A stretch of DNA of 64,000 nt from Microcebus murinus (Eukaryota > Chordata > Mammalia > Primates > Cheirogaleidae), in NCBI RefSeq assembly GCF_040939455.1, contig NC_134106.1, forward strand, positions 36,602,001-36,666,000, given 5' to 3'. The first letter of the stretch is position 1. Every line of letters starts with the position of its first letter. A model generated the notes under the pieces. That model was not told where the DNA came from. It did no database searches and saw only the letters and a list, made by a program, of their open reading frames with translations. Below, piece by piece: positions 20,736-32,679 of the stretch. The translations under genes were made by a program, and so were the position numbers.

Positions 20736-21655
20736 CAATGAAACTTTTAAATTATTTGAAAAAATATAGGAAAATATATTTATAATCCTCAAATAAGCAG
20801 TGATTGTTTTAAAAGATACACACACAAACACACAAATGGAAGAAATCTTAAAGGAAAAGCTGGAAAAAAATGACATCAAAATGAAAAACTTTGTGGAACA
20901 AAAGACACCATAAGCAAAATTAATAGCGAGGCAGTAGAGTAGGAGAAGGTATGTACATCATATACAACAATCAAAATGTTACCATACAAAATGAAGCATT
21001 ACAAACAACCAAACAGAAAAAAATACATAATTCATGTAAGGAGAAACCTGGATAGCCTAAAAACACATTTTAAAAACCTCAGCCTTGCTATAATCAAGAC
21101 AGCACTAATTAAAATCACAATGAGAGATCACTTCATACACATAAGATTAGCAAAAAATCAAATTCTGATTGATGAAAAGGATATTGGGAAATAGGAACTC
21201 TCACTCAACGCCGGTGGTAATGCAAATTGGCATAACCACGTTGGAGATCAACTGGGCACCATCTAGCAAAATGAGAAATGTGCATATCTGTGCCACACAC
21301 GTCCACCAATAGTTACATGCCCTTGAAAAACACTTGCACGTGTGTTCAAGAAAATGTTACAAGAATGTTCATACAAGCATTGTTTGTAATAGCAAAAGAC
21401 TGGAAACAATCCAAATGTCCATTAGTAAGAAAAGGAATAAATAAATTGTGCTATGTTTAGTCAACAAACTATTATGTAGAAAGGAGTTCAAATGAAAGGA
21501 CTGTATTTAAAGGTATCAACATGGATTGAAAAAAATGTAGAGGAAAAAAGAATTGCAGAACATTAAAAGCCATATGCTTTGATTTAAGCAAATTTTTAAA
21601 AACAGAAAACAATATGGTACAGTTTATGTCTTTATATATGTATATGTAATAAAAC
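20736..21655 (+). mobile_element. Old L1 3' end, separate copy
   Basis: GACACCATAAGCAAAATTAA, ACAATGAGAGATCACTTCAT, AATGCAAATTGGCATAACCA, GGAAACAATCCAAATGTCCA and an A-rich end. It repeats the ORF2 C-terminal part already given by the preceding L1, so it is a distinct, 5'-truncated copy. Confidence 0.75.
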
Positions 21656-23990
21656 ATACAATTATTTGTGGATAGGCTGTCAGTATTTTTTGAATGCAAA
21701 TAAAAGAAGCCCAAACTCAAAATTGGCTTCAATGCTAAAGAGATGTATTATCTTGACATAACAGGAAATCCAGAAGTAGGACAGTTCCAAGGTATTTAAT
21801 GCAGCAGTTGAAATGTATCATCAAGGATTTAGGATTGGCCATATTTCCATTCAGCAATTTAAAATGTGCTCTCCTCAGCCTAACTCCTCTCCTGGACACC
21901 ACCAGGCTGGCACAGTCCCACACACCACATGTAGACACGGCACCCAGTGAAAAAGAAAGGCACACTTGTTTCTTGTAGATCTCTATCGTAAAGCAGAGAT
22001 CTCTTAACCAAGCCACTCAGTAGGCCTCCCCTCCCGACTTCTGCATTGTCAGAACTGTGTCAGGGTTCTTTCCTGAATTAATTACAAGGGAAATGGGATC
22101 ACCAAGATTGGCTTAGATTATTGGATTATGCTGGTGGGGAAGCAGGGGAGGATAAAAATTGAGGCTCTGCATAGAAGGGAGAAAGTTCTACGTGTGGGCA
22201 ATGATATCAGTTAGGGACTAGGAAACAAATCCACTCTAGATATTTATCACAGAGAAATAGGTGCTAATAAAATCTCTGGCAGGTTGGAGGAGCAGACATG
22301 GACTAAGCCTCTAAGAGTGACTTCTAGAACACCACAGTCCAGTTGCTACTAGCACAGAAAGGAAGGCAGGGCGTTGGGAGGCCACCGGGGAGCTATGGAA
22401 TATATAGCTGTATAATCTAGGAATCAGGGAGCTTGTGTCCAGAAACCATTGTCACAGTCACAACTGACTGAACGTTAGACAGAGTCCAGCTTTGCAAATA
22501 TCTTTCCATACTCCCTTCACACACAATGGGTGCTGGACCTGAGCATCTCTACAACCTTGCTTGACAGTGGAAAAAAGCCAAAAACAGCTTGGAAGATGGG
22601 CTCTGCTGCACTAGTGTCTTCTATTAATAGATGCCACATTAAATGCATATATTTGGTAGAATTTAATTTTCATCCAGATCCCTAACTGCAAAAGAGTCAT
22701 GGAAATCTAGTTTCCAGCCTTTGCAATATAGGAAGGCATGGAGAAGGAGATAGAGAGAAATGCTGTGTACCCACTGATCTAGTCCTTCACAGCAAGAAAT
22801 AATGTCTATTACAGTCCATCCCTTTGCCTACCCACACATTTGGTATAAAAATGCTCACACCTACACTATTACATTCATCTCCCTCACAAGAAAGAGACAA
22901 CTCAAAATCTCCTTCAGTACCTGCATCCAGTGCAGGTCCATGATTCTGGGTGACATAAATTCTTGTCCATCAGGTCCCAATATGGTGGGACCAGAAGCTA
23001 TTAGGGGAGGGGAGATTGGCAGACATTTGCAAAGGAGGTGGTCTCTAAACTGTATCCAATGTTCTAGCAGTTGCAACTATGGTCCAATGACAAAGGGCTA
23101 AAATATATCCTCCATCTCCCAAACACCCAAAATAGAATAAAAACTCCCAGTCAGAAAAGAAATAAAAAGGTGAACACACATGCACACAAGAGTAATCATT
23201 GATCCATGGTCCACAGTCTGCTGGACCCCATGTGCTGCAAATGCTTTAAGTTCCTTTGACAACTGTCTGGCAGCCCTTAGTTCTGCTCCCTTGGAGAACC
23301 TCTCTTGTTCTTCATCCTTATGATCACATCTGAGATAGGCTTTAGGAAGAACAGCTCTTTATTGGGGCCACATGGTTTCAAGAACACATTACTTTTGGTG
23401 CAAGATCAGGAGCTGAGGGATTGCCTTAGAGGCTGAACAGGTCATAGGTTATTGCTAGCAACTTTGGTATTCCTTTGTCACTACAGTTCCCTAGGCAGGT
23501 TTCCTGTCTGTTTTCTCCTAGTGAGTTCTATGGGCTAATAATCTCAAACCAAAATCTTGTCTGGACACAGTCATTGATTCTGAGGATCCTTTTTCCCAGC
23601 CATGTCCAGTCCCTGTCCTTCGATCTGTTGGCCCTGGCTTAACGCAATTCTAAACAGCCTTGGGTGCCAAGACCCAGTTTGTCAGGAGAGGACTTGGCAG
23701 ATGTGTGACACTTGCTCAGTCTTACTCTTTTCCTTGCTGTAGGAATGCCTGTGGCCGTCTACACCTGGGAGGACTTTTACCAACAGCTGTAAGAAGTAGC
23801 CAACACACACACCAAGATTCTGAATTCTTTCTAATACTATAGTCTCAATAGACATGTGGTTTAGGTCCCAAGGAACAACAAGGGACACTTCTTATGAATG
23901 AGGGGTCCCCAACTTCCCAGGCTCCTCTATCCTACCACCTTCACTCAACCAGTGCCACACTGTAGAGTCTGATACTTACAGCACCTGCTT
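21656..23990. repeat. Repeat-like block, family unassigned
   Basis: About 2.3 kb with phrases that recur elsewhere in mammals (GATGTATTATCTTGACATAA, GGAAATCCAGAAGTAGGACA, GATTGGCTTAGATTATTGGA). The first 600 bases are related to 48,745-49,135, where the same order of phrases appears. I suspect an old LTR or L1-associated repeat but cannot name it. No long frame with recognisable retroviral or host protein was seen. Confidence 0.35.
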
Positions 23991-23993
23991 GTT

Positions 23994-24062
23994 AAAAAAA
24001 AAAAAAAAGGCGGGGGGGATATTATCTTTGAATAGTCCAGCAAAACACACACACACACACAA
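23994..24062. repeat. A-run and (CA)n microsatellite
   Basis: An A-run (about 23,994-24,008) then GGCGGGGGGG, and (CA)n at 24,045-24,060. Confidence 0.85.
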
Positions 24063-24235
24063 AGTATAAAAACATTAACTGGATACGAACCAAATTCATT
24101 ATAGTAGTTGCCTATGGGGAGGACAGGCCTGGGGAGGGACATAAGAGAGTCTATGTTATCTGTAAAATTCATCTTATTGTAAAAAGGTCTGAATAAATAT
24201 AAAATATTTTCCTGCTTGAGTGAGTGCTCATTATA
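24063..24235 (+). mobile_element. Possible short L1 3' UTR fragment
   Basis: TAGTTGCCTATGGGGAGGAC and ATTTTCCTGC after AATAAATATAAA resemble an L1M 3' UTR. Weak. Confidence 0.35.
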
Positions 24236-24379
24236 TTATCCTCTATACTTTCATGTATTTTTTTAAATTAAAGATTTCTTTTAAGGGAATAGGGCAGAGG
24301 CTACGACCCAAGGATGAAAATTTGGCAAAGTGACTTGTCTGGCACAACAAGCGAGGAGCTGGCAGCTAAGAAGTTCTGT

Positions 24380-24540
24380 ACCCTGAGCTGCCCATGTAAA
24401 TCCTGCTTACCTTTTGAGGCCCTGCTGAAGTCCCAGTCCTCCAGGAAGGCTTTCCTGACTATTCCAGCTGACACTCATCTCTCCCTCTACTAAATATCAC
24501 AGCCCCTAAAGCCACTACTCCACGAGGGTGGCACTAAGTT
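24380..24540 (+). repeat. L2 LINE 3' end fragment
   Basis: TGCTGAAGTCCCAGTCCTCC, AGGAAGGCTTTCCTGACTAT and a following CCACGAGGGTGGCACTAAG fit the L2 3' end in order. Confidence 0.6.
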
Positions 24541-24960
24541 CTTTTTCCATGGTTTTAGATGAGAGCCAAAGCCCATGGGGGCTGCTCCATGTTGACTGGG
24601 ATTGCCTGGCAAATGCATCGTCTTCCTTTGCTGGGGAACGCTGGGGAGGGTTACGATTTCTGATTGGGCCTGACTTTTTACATGCCCTTACTGGTATGCC
24701 CAGAGTCCCTCTCTTGCTCCCCAAACCACAAGCCCATTAATGGAAGACGGCCGCAAACGTCACCTGGCCGACAGTGTGCAGCTGGCAGAAATGGGCCCAT
24801 TTGCCACAATTCATCAGGTCCAGCTCTCAGCTCTGAGGAGCCCGGATCCCCTCGGAATGCATTTTCCTTTTGTGTGATATATGTAAAACACTCCTAATGT
24901 GAGGATCCTCAAAGAGAGCTCACACTGCCCGTCTAAGTGTTTTTTAAAGAATCAAGCTCT
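24541..24960. promoter_or_regulatory. Possible conserved non-coding block
   Basis: Unique sequence with retained CpGs and motif-like cores: GGCAAATGCATCG, TTCTGATTGGGCC, GGAAGACGGCCGCAAACGTCACC (CRE-like ACGTCA near 24,755) and GGAATGCATTTTCC near 24,855. Not a recognised repeat. Enhancer function is only inferred. Confidence 0.3.
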
Positions 24961-25489
24961 TCCTTTTTAAAATTACACCAGGGTGGTATTGTTCAAATAT
25001 GTAAGACTGACTACTCCAGAAAGCGGCAACAACAGGATACAATGCACTAATTTTACCCCACTTTGACTTAGAAAATATAATCGGTACTTAGAAAAATTGT
25101 AAATACTAAAGAATCAAGGGAATAGGATTATTCTAAAATAGGGCACTAATACATCAAGCAAAATAGCTTTTGCTAGTCTTAACTGAGGGCCATTATCTAT
25201 CAGAGAAGATATACCTCTGGCCTTGATAATGTAAAGAAACACAAATGACTAAAGAAGCTTGCCAATATTTCTAGGCGGGGGAAGAGAGGAAAGAGTCTGT
25301 AACAAGACAGAAACTTGGAAGAGCTGAGTGATTCATCAGGGTAGGTAAATAGCCTCAAGTATGCCCCAGAGGGGGCAGACCCTGCCTGGTTCAATTACCA
25401 TAATTTCTATGGAGTCTCCATCCTCTCTCCGAATTGCTGTGGCTATCAAACAATCGAGGACTTCCTTATCCTGGGTGTAGTGTCCAATC
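24961..25489. other. Unique-looking AT-rich DNA
   Basis: No gene or named repeat recognised. Confidence 0.35.
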
Positions 25490-25625
25490 AGTGCATGTGT
25501 CTCCCCAACTAAAATACAGTCCCCTCAGGGTAGAAGCTGTACCCTAAACTTCTCTCCTATATCAGTTCACATCATCCTACTTCCCAGCCCCCAAACCTAG
25601 CACAGACTGGCCCACATGGTAGCCT
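25490..25625 (+). repeat. L2 LINE 3' end fragment
   Basis: TCCCCTCAGGGTAGAAGCTG, then CCCAAACCTAGCACAGACTG and GCCCACATGGTAGCC match the 3' end of L2 (the 'development of major fraction' segment followed by the 'cagtgcctggcacatagtagg' segment). Confidence 0.6.
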
Positions 25626-26234
25626 TGATACAGCTCCTTTCTCCCTTCCTCTTCCACATTGACCATAAATGGAAAGGAGTTGGAGACAATAGGCCATGAA
25701 GCCCTGGTGGAGAGTAGCCACATTGTTTTCCTGCAAGTGGGCAAAGATCAGTAGGAGGCATTTATTTTGAACAAAATTCCAAGATAGAAAGGTGGGGACA
25801 TTCTAAATATAAAATATTTCAGCAGGCAAGCACTGCTGAGTTGCATCTAAGATTTGGTGTTTAGAAGATACTAGTTTCATTACAGTGGGGATCAAGACTG
25901 GTGGGGATTTGAGGGACAAATGTGGGGAGAATGATCCCCAAATCTCCTTATTGGTAACTACAGGCTCATTGGTAATGACCAGGCAGTGCACAGAATGTCC
26001 TTGATGGGTATCCTCACTTTTATGGGCACCACCCAATCTTGATGGGGCTCCCAAGCGACCACCAGATCCATGCCTCTGACTCTGAGTATAACCACAGCTG
26101 AGCAATTCCAAGAACATGAGGTAGAGCACCAATTCTAGAGGAAATCAGTACCATCATACTTTTGTGTTTCTTACTTTTTGTATGATTCTCAGTGAAGGAA
26201 ATAAAAAATGAATAGAGGAAGGTTTCATTTCACT
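25626..26234. other. Unique-looking DNA
   Basis: No gene or named repeat recognised. Confidence 0.35.

Positions 26235-26278
<44 letters not shown>
26235..26278 (+). repeat. (GT)n microsatellite
   Basis: About 20 GT units with minor A interruptions at both ends. Confidence 0.95.
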
Positions 26279-26280
<2 letters not shown>

Positions 26281-26535
26281 ATTAGAGCATGCCTCTTATT
26301 TTTGTTCTCTATCCCAAATGCAAGTCATTTTTATCCATGGGTTCCTGGATATGATCCTGGTGTCTACATGTCTTCTTCTCAATAATCAGATGCAAAACAT
26401 ACACAGGCTCTTGATTCTAAAAGAAAACCACAAAATCAAAATTAATATTTGCTAGATTAAATACCTACAATATGTCATATCTTTGTCATTTGTCATTGTT
26501 AAATTTACTATTCATAGAAATATTATATTTTTACA

Positions 26536-26668
26536 AACATAATGAGTGAGATGTGCAACATTTGGGGATTGGTCATGCTTAAAGCTATGACTCGAGGGGG
26601 GAGGGGAATATGGGCAATATACATAACTTTAATATCTGTACCCCCATAATATGCTGAAATAAAAATAT
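26536..26668 (+). mobile_element. Short young L1 3' UTR tail
   Basis: GAGATGTGCAACATTTGGGG, TATGACTCGAGGGGGGAGG and TACCCCCATAATATGCTGAA match the last about 130 bases of the L1 at 18,996-19,718. Flanked by ATATTATATTT-like sequence on each side (about 26,521-26,531 and just after the tail). Extreme 5' truncation. Confidence 0.85.
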
Positions 26669-27060
26669 ATATATATTATATTTGAAAATGATTTGATAAA
26701 TTAGATTTTGCCCACTCCTAAAATTCCTGGTTAGGTACCATATTGCCAAAAAATAATTATCAATTATGATTTAAATGAGTTACTCTTAGCTATTTAATTT
26801 TTAAGGTATAAAAACATTTTGTGAAAAATGTTTCATACACAAAACACAAACACATGTATTTAGTGTGGGTATGAGTACATTTTAATATGCTGGACATGAT
26901 GTGGGATGCACTCCAAATTAAGATTGCTTATTGTCCACGATGATTTTAGAATGCCCAATGATGCCAGTTTCATCTCTACTAAAAATTTCTGTCTTGGTCC
27001 ATGAAAGACTTATGTTTCCATTTACTTTGTGTGTATGTGTATGTGTGTGTGTTAAAAACC
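26669..27060. other. AT-rich spacer
   Basis: No gene or named repeat recognised; ends in an imperfect GT tract (27,030-27,052). Confidence 0.35.
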
Positions 27061-27196
27061 CATATACAACCAAATGAGTAAGATGTGCAATGTTTGGAAG
27101 ATGGACACACTTGAAGCTCTTACTCGAGGGGGGGGGCATGGGAAATATATATAACCTTAACACTTGTACCCCCATAATACGCTAAAATAAAAAAAA
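27061..27196 (+). mobile_element. Short young L1 3' UTR tail, second copy
   Basis: GAGTAAGATGTGCAATGTTT, GAAGCTCTTACTCGAGGG and TACCCCCATAATACGCTAAA: the same 3' UTR as at 18,996-19,718 and 26,536-26,668. Confidence 0.85.
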
Positions 27197-27960
27197 ACAC
27201 ATATAACATGCTCAATGTCTCTAATCATCAAGGAAATGCAAATCAAAACCACAATGAGATATTACTTAACTTCAGTGAGAATAGCTTTTATCAAAAAGTC
27301 CCCAAATAACTGATGCTGGTGTGGATGCAGAGAGAGAGGAACACTTACACACTGCTGGTAGGACTGCAAACCAGCACAACCTCTATGCAAAGTAATATGG
27401 AGATACCTCAAAGAACTAAAAGTAGACCTACCATTTGATCCAGCAATCCCACTACTACTTATTTATCCAAAGGAAAAAAAGACATTTTATATAAAAAAGA
27501 CACTCACACTTGAATGTTTATAGCAGAACAATTCACAATCACAAAGATGTGGAAACAACCCAAGTGCCCATCAATACATGAGTGGATTAATAAAATGTGA
27601 TATACGTATACCATCAGCACTACTCAGCCATTAAAAAAAAAAGGTGAACTAATACCTCTTGTATTATCCTGGATAGAACTGGAGACCATTTTTCTTAGTG
27701 AAGTATCACAAGAATGAAAAAACACACACCACATGTACTCAATACTAACTTGGAACTAACTGATCAACACTTATGTGCGCAAATGGAAGTAAAACTCAAG
27801 GGAAGTCAAGTAGGCGTGGTGGAGAAGGAATGGGTAAATTCACACCTAATGGGTACAGTGTACACTAACGGGGTGAAGGGCACACTTATAATTTTGACTC
27901 AACTTGTACAATAGCAAATTATGTAAACAAAATGTATACCTATAAAATTCTGAAATAAAA
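27197..27960 (+). mobile_element. L1 3' end with a different 3' UTR
   Basis: ORF2 C-terminal sequence (CTAATCATCAAGGAAATGCA, GATGCTGGTGTGGATGCAGA, CTACCATTTGATCCAGCAAT) aligns with the L1 at 18,996-19,718, but the 3' UTR differs: no CTCGAGGGG segment, ending instead in ACCTATAAAATTCTGAAATAAA plus an A tail. So it is a different subfamily from the neighbour tail. The Cys-rich region is present but broken. Confidence 0.85.
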
Positions 27961-28032
27961 AAAAATATAACACAAAATTTGTAATTTTAGCCATGCCATT
28001 TTCTTTGAAAAGAAATGCAAAATATAATAGTG

Positions 28033-28997
28033 CAGGTAGTCCTTGGGTTACGGACAAGATACATTCCTGAGAATGTCTCTAGGTCAGATTTGTATGTAAC
28101 TCAGATTCCTGATGAATAGCACATGTACAATAATAATAATAATAACAACAATAATACTATAATGTGGTAATGTGTGGTAATAATAATAATAATATAATGC
28201 GGTAATGTGCGGTAATACTGCAATAACACCCCTATACTGTAATAATAAGTAACAGAAACTACTCCTTCTTACAACTCAAACAAGCAGAACATAAAAAGAA
28301 ACTCATACAAAAAGTTTAGATAGGAGAAATTTCAAAGAAGACTATTCAAGGTAAACACTCACCTAATGTTGAATCAATGGAAGGTTAACAGAAATGTTAC
28401 GCTTATATTTTGATCTTCTACCCAAATCAATAATAACCTTCCCACTTCAATAATTAATCCACTACACTGCTCGGTAACAATTGATGCTTTCATTGGAGCC
28501 CTGCCTTTCACGTGTTCCATGATTCCCACTTCATCCCGTAAAATTGTTCTGACAGTTGAGCGACTGAAGCCTGATGCTTTCCCAATGGATGATAACGTCT
28601 GGCCTTTCCCAGAATGCTTAATTATTTCTATTTTTGTTTTCACTGTAATCACCTTTCTCTTCTCCGCAGGTTCACCTGGACTTGCAGCAGACTTTTGCTT
28701 TGGAGGCATGGACATAAAGGTAAACACAGACTCTCAAAATTGAGTAAGAAAGTTAAGATGAAAGTGATGCTGTGAGTAAGCTTTGGTGTAAACTGTGAGC
28801 CCAGCCGCTAGCGTAAAGATGCTGCGCCAATGAACCACTTACGCCACGCGGGTTTGTTCACATGCGTGGAAGAAACTAGTTCCCGAATTATTAATTTAAT
28901 TGCTTAATTATAAATTATCCTTATGGGGAGCCTTGGAAGCCCATTAGTAAGTTTGGAACACAGTTAGTCGGGTCATCTAAAAGCCAGGGACCGCCTG
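28033..28997 (-). mobile_element. Tigger-type DNA transposon, internally deleted
   Basis: Inverted ends: CAGGTAGTCCTTGGGTTACG at 28,033-28,052, and CAGGCGGTCCCTGGCTTTTA read from 28,997 on the minus strand. TA follows the right end; the left flank has TG where TA is expected. Length 965 bases against roughly 2.5 kb for autonomous Tiggers. On the minus strand it carries the N-terminal part of a pogo-type transposase. A (TAA)n stretch lies near the 3' end (28,125-28,200). Confidence 0.85.
28374..28715 (-). pseudogene. Tigger transposase N-terminal fragment
   Basis: Minus-strand frame starting MSMPPKQKSAASPGEPAEKR, then VKTKIEIIKHSGKGQTLSSI and GFSRSTVRTILRD, is the psq/CENP-B-type helix-turn-helix DNA-binding region of pogo-family Tigger transposases. 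It runs to about 113 residues and then loses the family: the whole DDE catalytic domain is missing. Family knowledge: such transposases bind the transposon ends and cut DNA; this piece could only bind, if it were made at all. It is a fossil with no sign of expression; the frame happens to have stayed open across the DNA-binding part. Confidence 0.8.
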
Positions 28998-29685
28998 TAT
29001 TTATATCGCCTGTATCATTATTTTGGTTGTTTGATCATTCCTGTTCTTAGCTGTTACATAACTGATTTGAGTGTTTTTAGTCTTTTCTCTAAGATAGTAA
29101 GCTTTTGAGGTAGAGTAAGTATTAATAGCTTCTTTCATGAGTTACAGGGCTAGGAACAGAGCTAAGTACTTAATTGAAATTCAAAAAATACTCCCCAATT
29201 GAGTTTAATGAACACGTGAGTAAATGAGAGAAATCTTGATGAGACACTCGATTCAAAGCTGTGCAGTGCCATACTGGTTTTCAAACTCTGTTATGTATTG
29301 GAAAAACCAGGGTATCTGACTGATTACAATGGAGGTGTTCCAAGTGAGCCAGGGTGGAGGAACCACCTCTGCCTCCAAGTTTCTGGAAGCTCCCCTAAAC
29401 CATTCCAGACTGAAAAGAATGTCTCCTAGGATCAAAGCCCTTCTGAGAAATACATATGATTCTTCCTGGCTGTAGGGCACTTTTCCTAGTCTAGCTTGCA
29501 TCTATACACCTTTAGTAAGAATTGACCACAAAATCAGAAGAGGCTCCCTTTGCCAGGACAAACAATTCCCATTCATTTACCTTTGCCCTTGGTGCCCATC
29601 TAAAACTGTTAAGGAACATTGTGCCCCTCCCAAATCCTTCCCTGTTCCTCACCATCTCTTTGCATTCTGGGACTTGTAACCGTGC
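28998..29685. other. Unique-looking DNA
   Basis: No gene or named repeat recognised. Confidence 0.35.
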
Positions 29686-29689
29686 ACAG

Positions 29690-29925
29690 ATAAAGACTGA
29701 AACTGAGCCCGTGACTTGGAATCAAGCGGCTTGGGTCCAATCTGAGCACAGACACTAGCTGTGTGACGTTGGACAAGGTACTTAACTTCTCTCTCATTTT
29801 CCTCCTTTGCAAAATGGAGTTGATAATATACACCTCCCAGCACCTGGATTGAATGAGACAGTGTACTTGCAAACACCTGGCACGTAGTAGCTGCTCAGTG
29901 ACGGCTGTGTTTCAATGTAACTGAC
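29690..29925 (+). repeat. MIR SINE
   Basis: GGTCCAATCTGAGCACAGAC, ACTAGCTGTGTGACGTTGGA, CAAGGTACTTAACTTCTCTC and CACCTGGCACGTAGTAGCTG follow the MIR consensus in order. Confidence 0.8.
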
Positions 29926-31360
29926 TGCACCTGGTTCTGGTTCTGTTGCTTTCTGCTGCCAGATGATTGCTGGTTGTGGCGGCTGTCCTTTTCGTTGTAC
30001 GATGTCCTTTGGGCTCCCTGTGATTCTTGCTGACCACACCGCTAGTCAGCAGTCATTTCATTAACTACTTCTTGTCATTTTGAAACACGTATTTAATACA
30101 TTCGGTCGAATATTTGTTGCTTCCTTACAGATAGAATTTGGAGTGGTGTTTAGATTTATGCTATTTTCCAAAGAACTTGTGAACAAGCACTGAGATGAAC
30201 TTGTCTGACTCAGGAACATATTGTCTTTGCTTTGTCAATCGCTCTCAATGGAGTCCTCCTTTTCTTCTCTGTGTCAGAAGTGACATAATGGCCGATATGC
30301 ATGAGTTCTCTGGAGAACAATGAGGGACTTCACAGAGCTCAATGTAGGAGAATACGCAAGTGTTGTTACAGAGTGATATTCTTGTGACACTTGCAAGTGG
30401 GAAATGAATTGGACACCAGATGAAGATGAAGTGAGGGAAGTTTGAAGGGAGAGAAACTTGCTTCCAAAGGGAACAAAAGTGCCTGCAACCAGACAAGACT
30501 GGGCAGAGAACTCTATAGATAGGATGTGCAAGGTTAATTAACCATCCACCCCCTACGTCTGACATTGACCCTTTGCCCACCACTGTAGATGATGACTCTG
30601 AACTCCCCAGGGCAAGATCAGTTTACTGGAACTTTCATTTCTTTTCTTTTTCCCTTTCCTCTTCCTTTTTTTCTTCTTTTTTTGTTTTATTTGGGCATGG
30701 GGTTAATGAAGACCTCAGCCTTTGAAATCTCTAGTAGCTTTCTAGTGACCATTATTTCTTCATTCAGTAAACATGTATTGAGTGACTAATGTATGAAGTA
30801 GGCAGATCCTGGTTCACTCGAATAGTCAGCCTTGAGGATGACAAACTGATTCCTTGAGGGCTTGGAAGGGACCTCTTTTCTTCTACTTTCAGCCTCATCC
30901 ATTTTCTTCTTCAGATGCTATGGTGAATAATTTAACTCCGATTTCCAAATTAATTCAATTCAATTCTAAATCTTGTGTGTGTCTATAGGCAGAACCTAAT
31001 CCAAATCCAGAACTCTAGGTGCAAGATTTCAGAAATGCAATTTCCAGCTTTCTAATCTCCCCAAATGCAAGGAGGATGGTAGAAAGAAGAGTAAATGGTA
31101 CGTTAGTGTACCTAGGTTCCATGGAAAGGATGGGCTTTGAAATAGGTCTCAAAAATGTGTAGGATTTGTTTTAAGAGTAGAAAATTTCAGGGAAAATTCC
31201 TGGCTGGTGAAGAGGAAAATTGATCAGGGGATCATAAGAAGCATACTTTGTCTGACATTGAAGGTCATTAAGCAAGGGAATTCAAAGAATGCCACCATTC
31301 TTATTATCTTAATCAGCATATACCTATTAAGTGGTGATCTCCTACCCTTCAACTTTTCTC
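29926..31360. other. Unique-looking DNA
   Basis: About 1.4 kb with no gene or named repeat recognised. A pyrimidine-rich stretch lies at 30,636-30,690. Confidence 0.35.
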
Positions 31361-32395
31361 TAGGTCTTAAAATCTACCAGTAGGTTACCACTATGAAAAT
31401 AATTGATATGATTTTACTGGTTTAGCATTTTCAGAATCATTATGCAATCCTGAGAAATAGAGAAATAATTTTAAAAGCTAGATGAAAATAATTTCTACCC
31501 TAGAATTCTATACCTAGCCAAACTATCAATCAAGCACCAATGTAGAATAGTGGTATTTTCATTCATACAAAAGCTCAAAAAATATCATCTCCCCTTTATC
31601 TTACATATTTTTTTTTACCATAAAGCTTCAGAAGAAATAAACCAAGAAAAAGGAAGACATTAGATGCCAAAAACAAGGACTCTAATACAAGAGAAAAGAG
31701 AAAAGCTGGTGGAATTACCGTAATAATAGCAAAGATTCCAGGACAATAACTATACAATAGCCTAGGGAATGATCAGTCTAGATTAAAGCAAGAGGAGAGA
31801 CAGCTATGGGATGGAAGTCACTAGGAAAAATTAAATGGACAAAATTCCCAATATTATGAATATATTGAGAGAAGATTTACCACATTAGGAATGAATTAGT
31901 GGTAAGCGTATTAGAAAACTGAGCAAAAGAGAATTATTAACTCAACAGAAATGAAGTAAATATAAGAAAGGAAATATAACCATAGGATACACACAGCTGC
32001 ACAGTAAATAATATTTTCATAATTATAGTAATAGAGAGATAAATACTGACTCTATGGAAAATTCTGATACAACTATGTTGTGAGCACCAGGGCAGAGAAA
32101 GTGGTAGTGGAGAAGGGGCAGGTATGAATGACAGGGGACGTGTTAAAAAGCCAGCTCTTCATCTTCCTTAGTGGGAAGTTAGTGGACAATGTCAAAAATT
32201 GGAAATTCTAGAAATAATGTACACATGTTATTTATATATATGGAAGTAAATAATAGAAGAAACTGCTAAAAATTTGAAATGGTAGCCTCTGGGGAATGTG
32301 GAATGGGAGTTGAGTGTAAGCCTTCTAGAATTATATTTTTACTTAGAAACTATGTTCCTATATAACTTTGATAAAAAATAATGTTTTGCAAAGGT
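31361..32395 (+). mobile_element. Old L1 (L1ME-like) 3' region
   Basis: TAGAATTCTATACCTAGCCA followed by AACTATCAATCAAGCACCAA is a hallmark of old L1M 3' regions. GAGGAGAGACAGCTATGGGA and GGTAGCCTCTGGGGAATGTG follow in expected order. Diverged and non-coding. Confidence 0.65.
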
Positions 32396-32679
32396 TTATA
32401 GTAAATGCTCAAGCTTAGTTCTCTGATCACAGTTTTCCTGTCACCAAATCCTTGCAAGTTCCCAGACCCATCTATCTACCAGCTACTAGCTACCAGCTAC
32501 TTGCTGACTGTTTGTATCAAGCCACAGCCTCCTGCTGGCGAATAGGTAGCTCAGATTTTGCTGAATTCTGTGTTTGCTGCAAAATCAGAAGCTTTGGGAC
32601 TCTCTTAAAATATTGCTATTACCAGTGGCCTCAGCTTGTCATATAAAGACAAAAAAAAAATGGCATGGAGGAATCCCCT

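Noticed and set aside
28519..28743. Plus-strand frame of 74 codons
   Set aside because: Antisense shadow of the Tigger transposase fragment.
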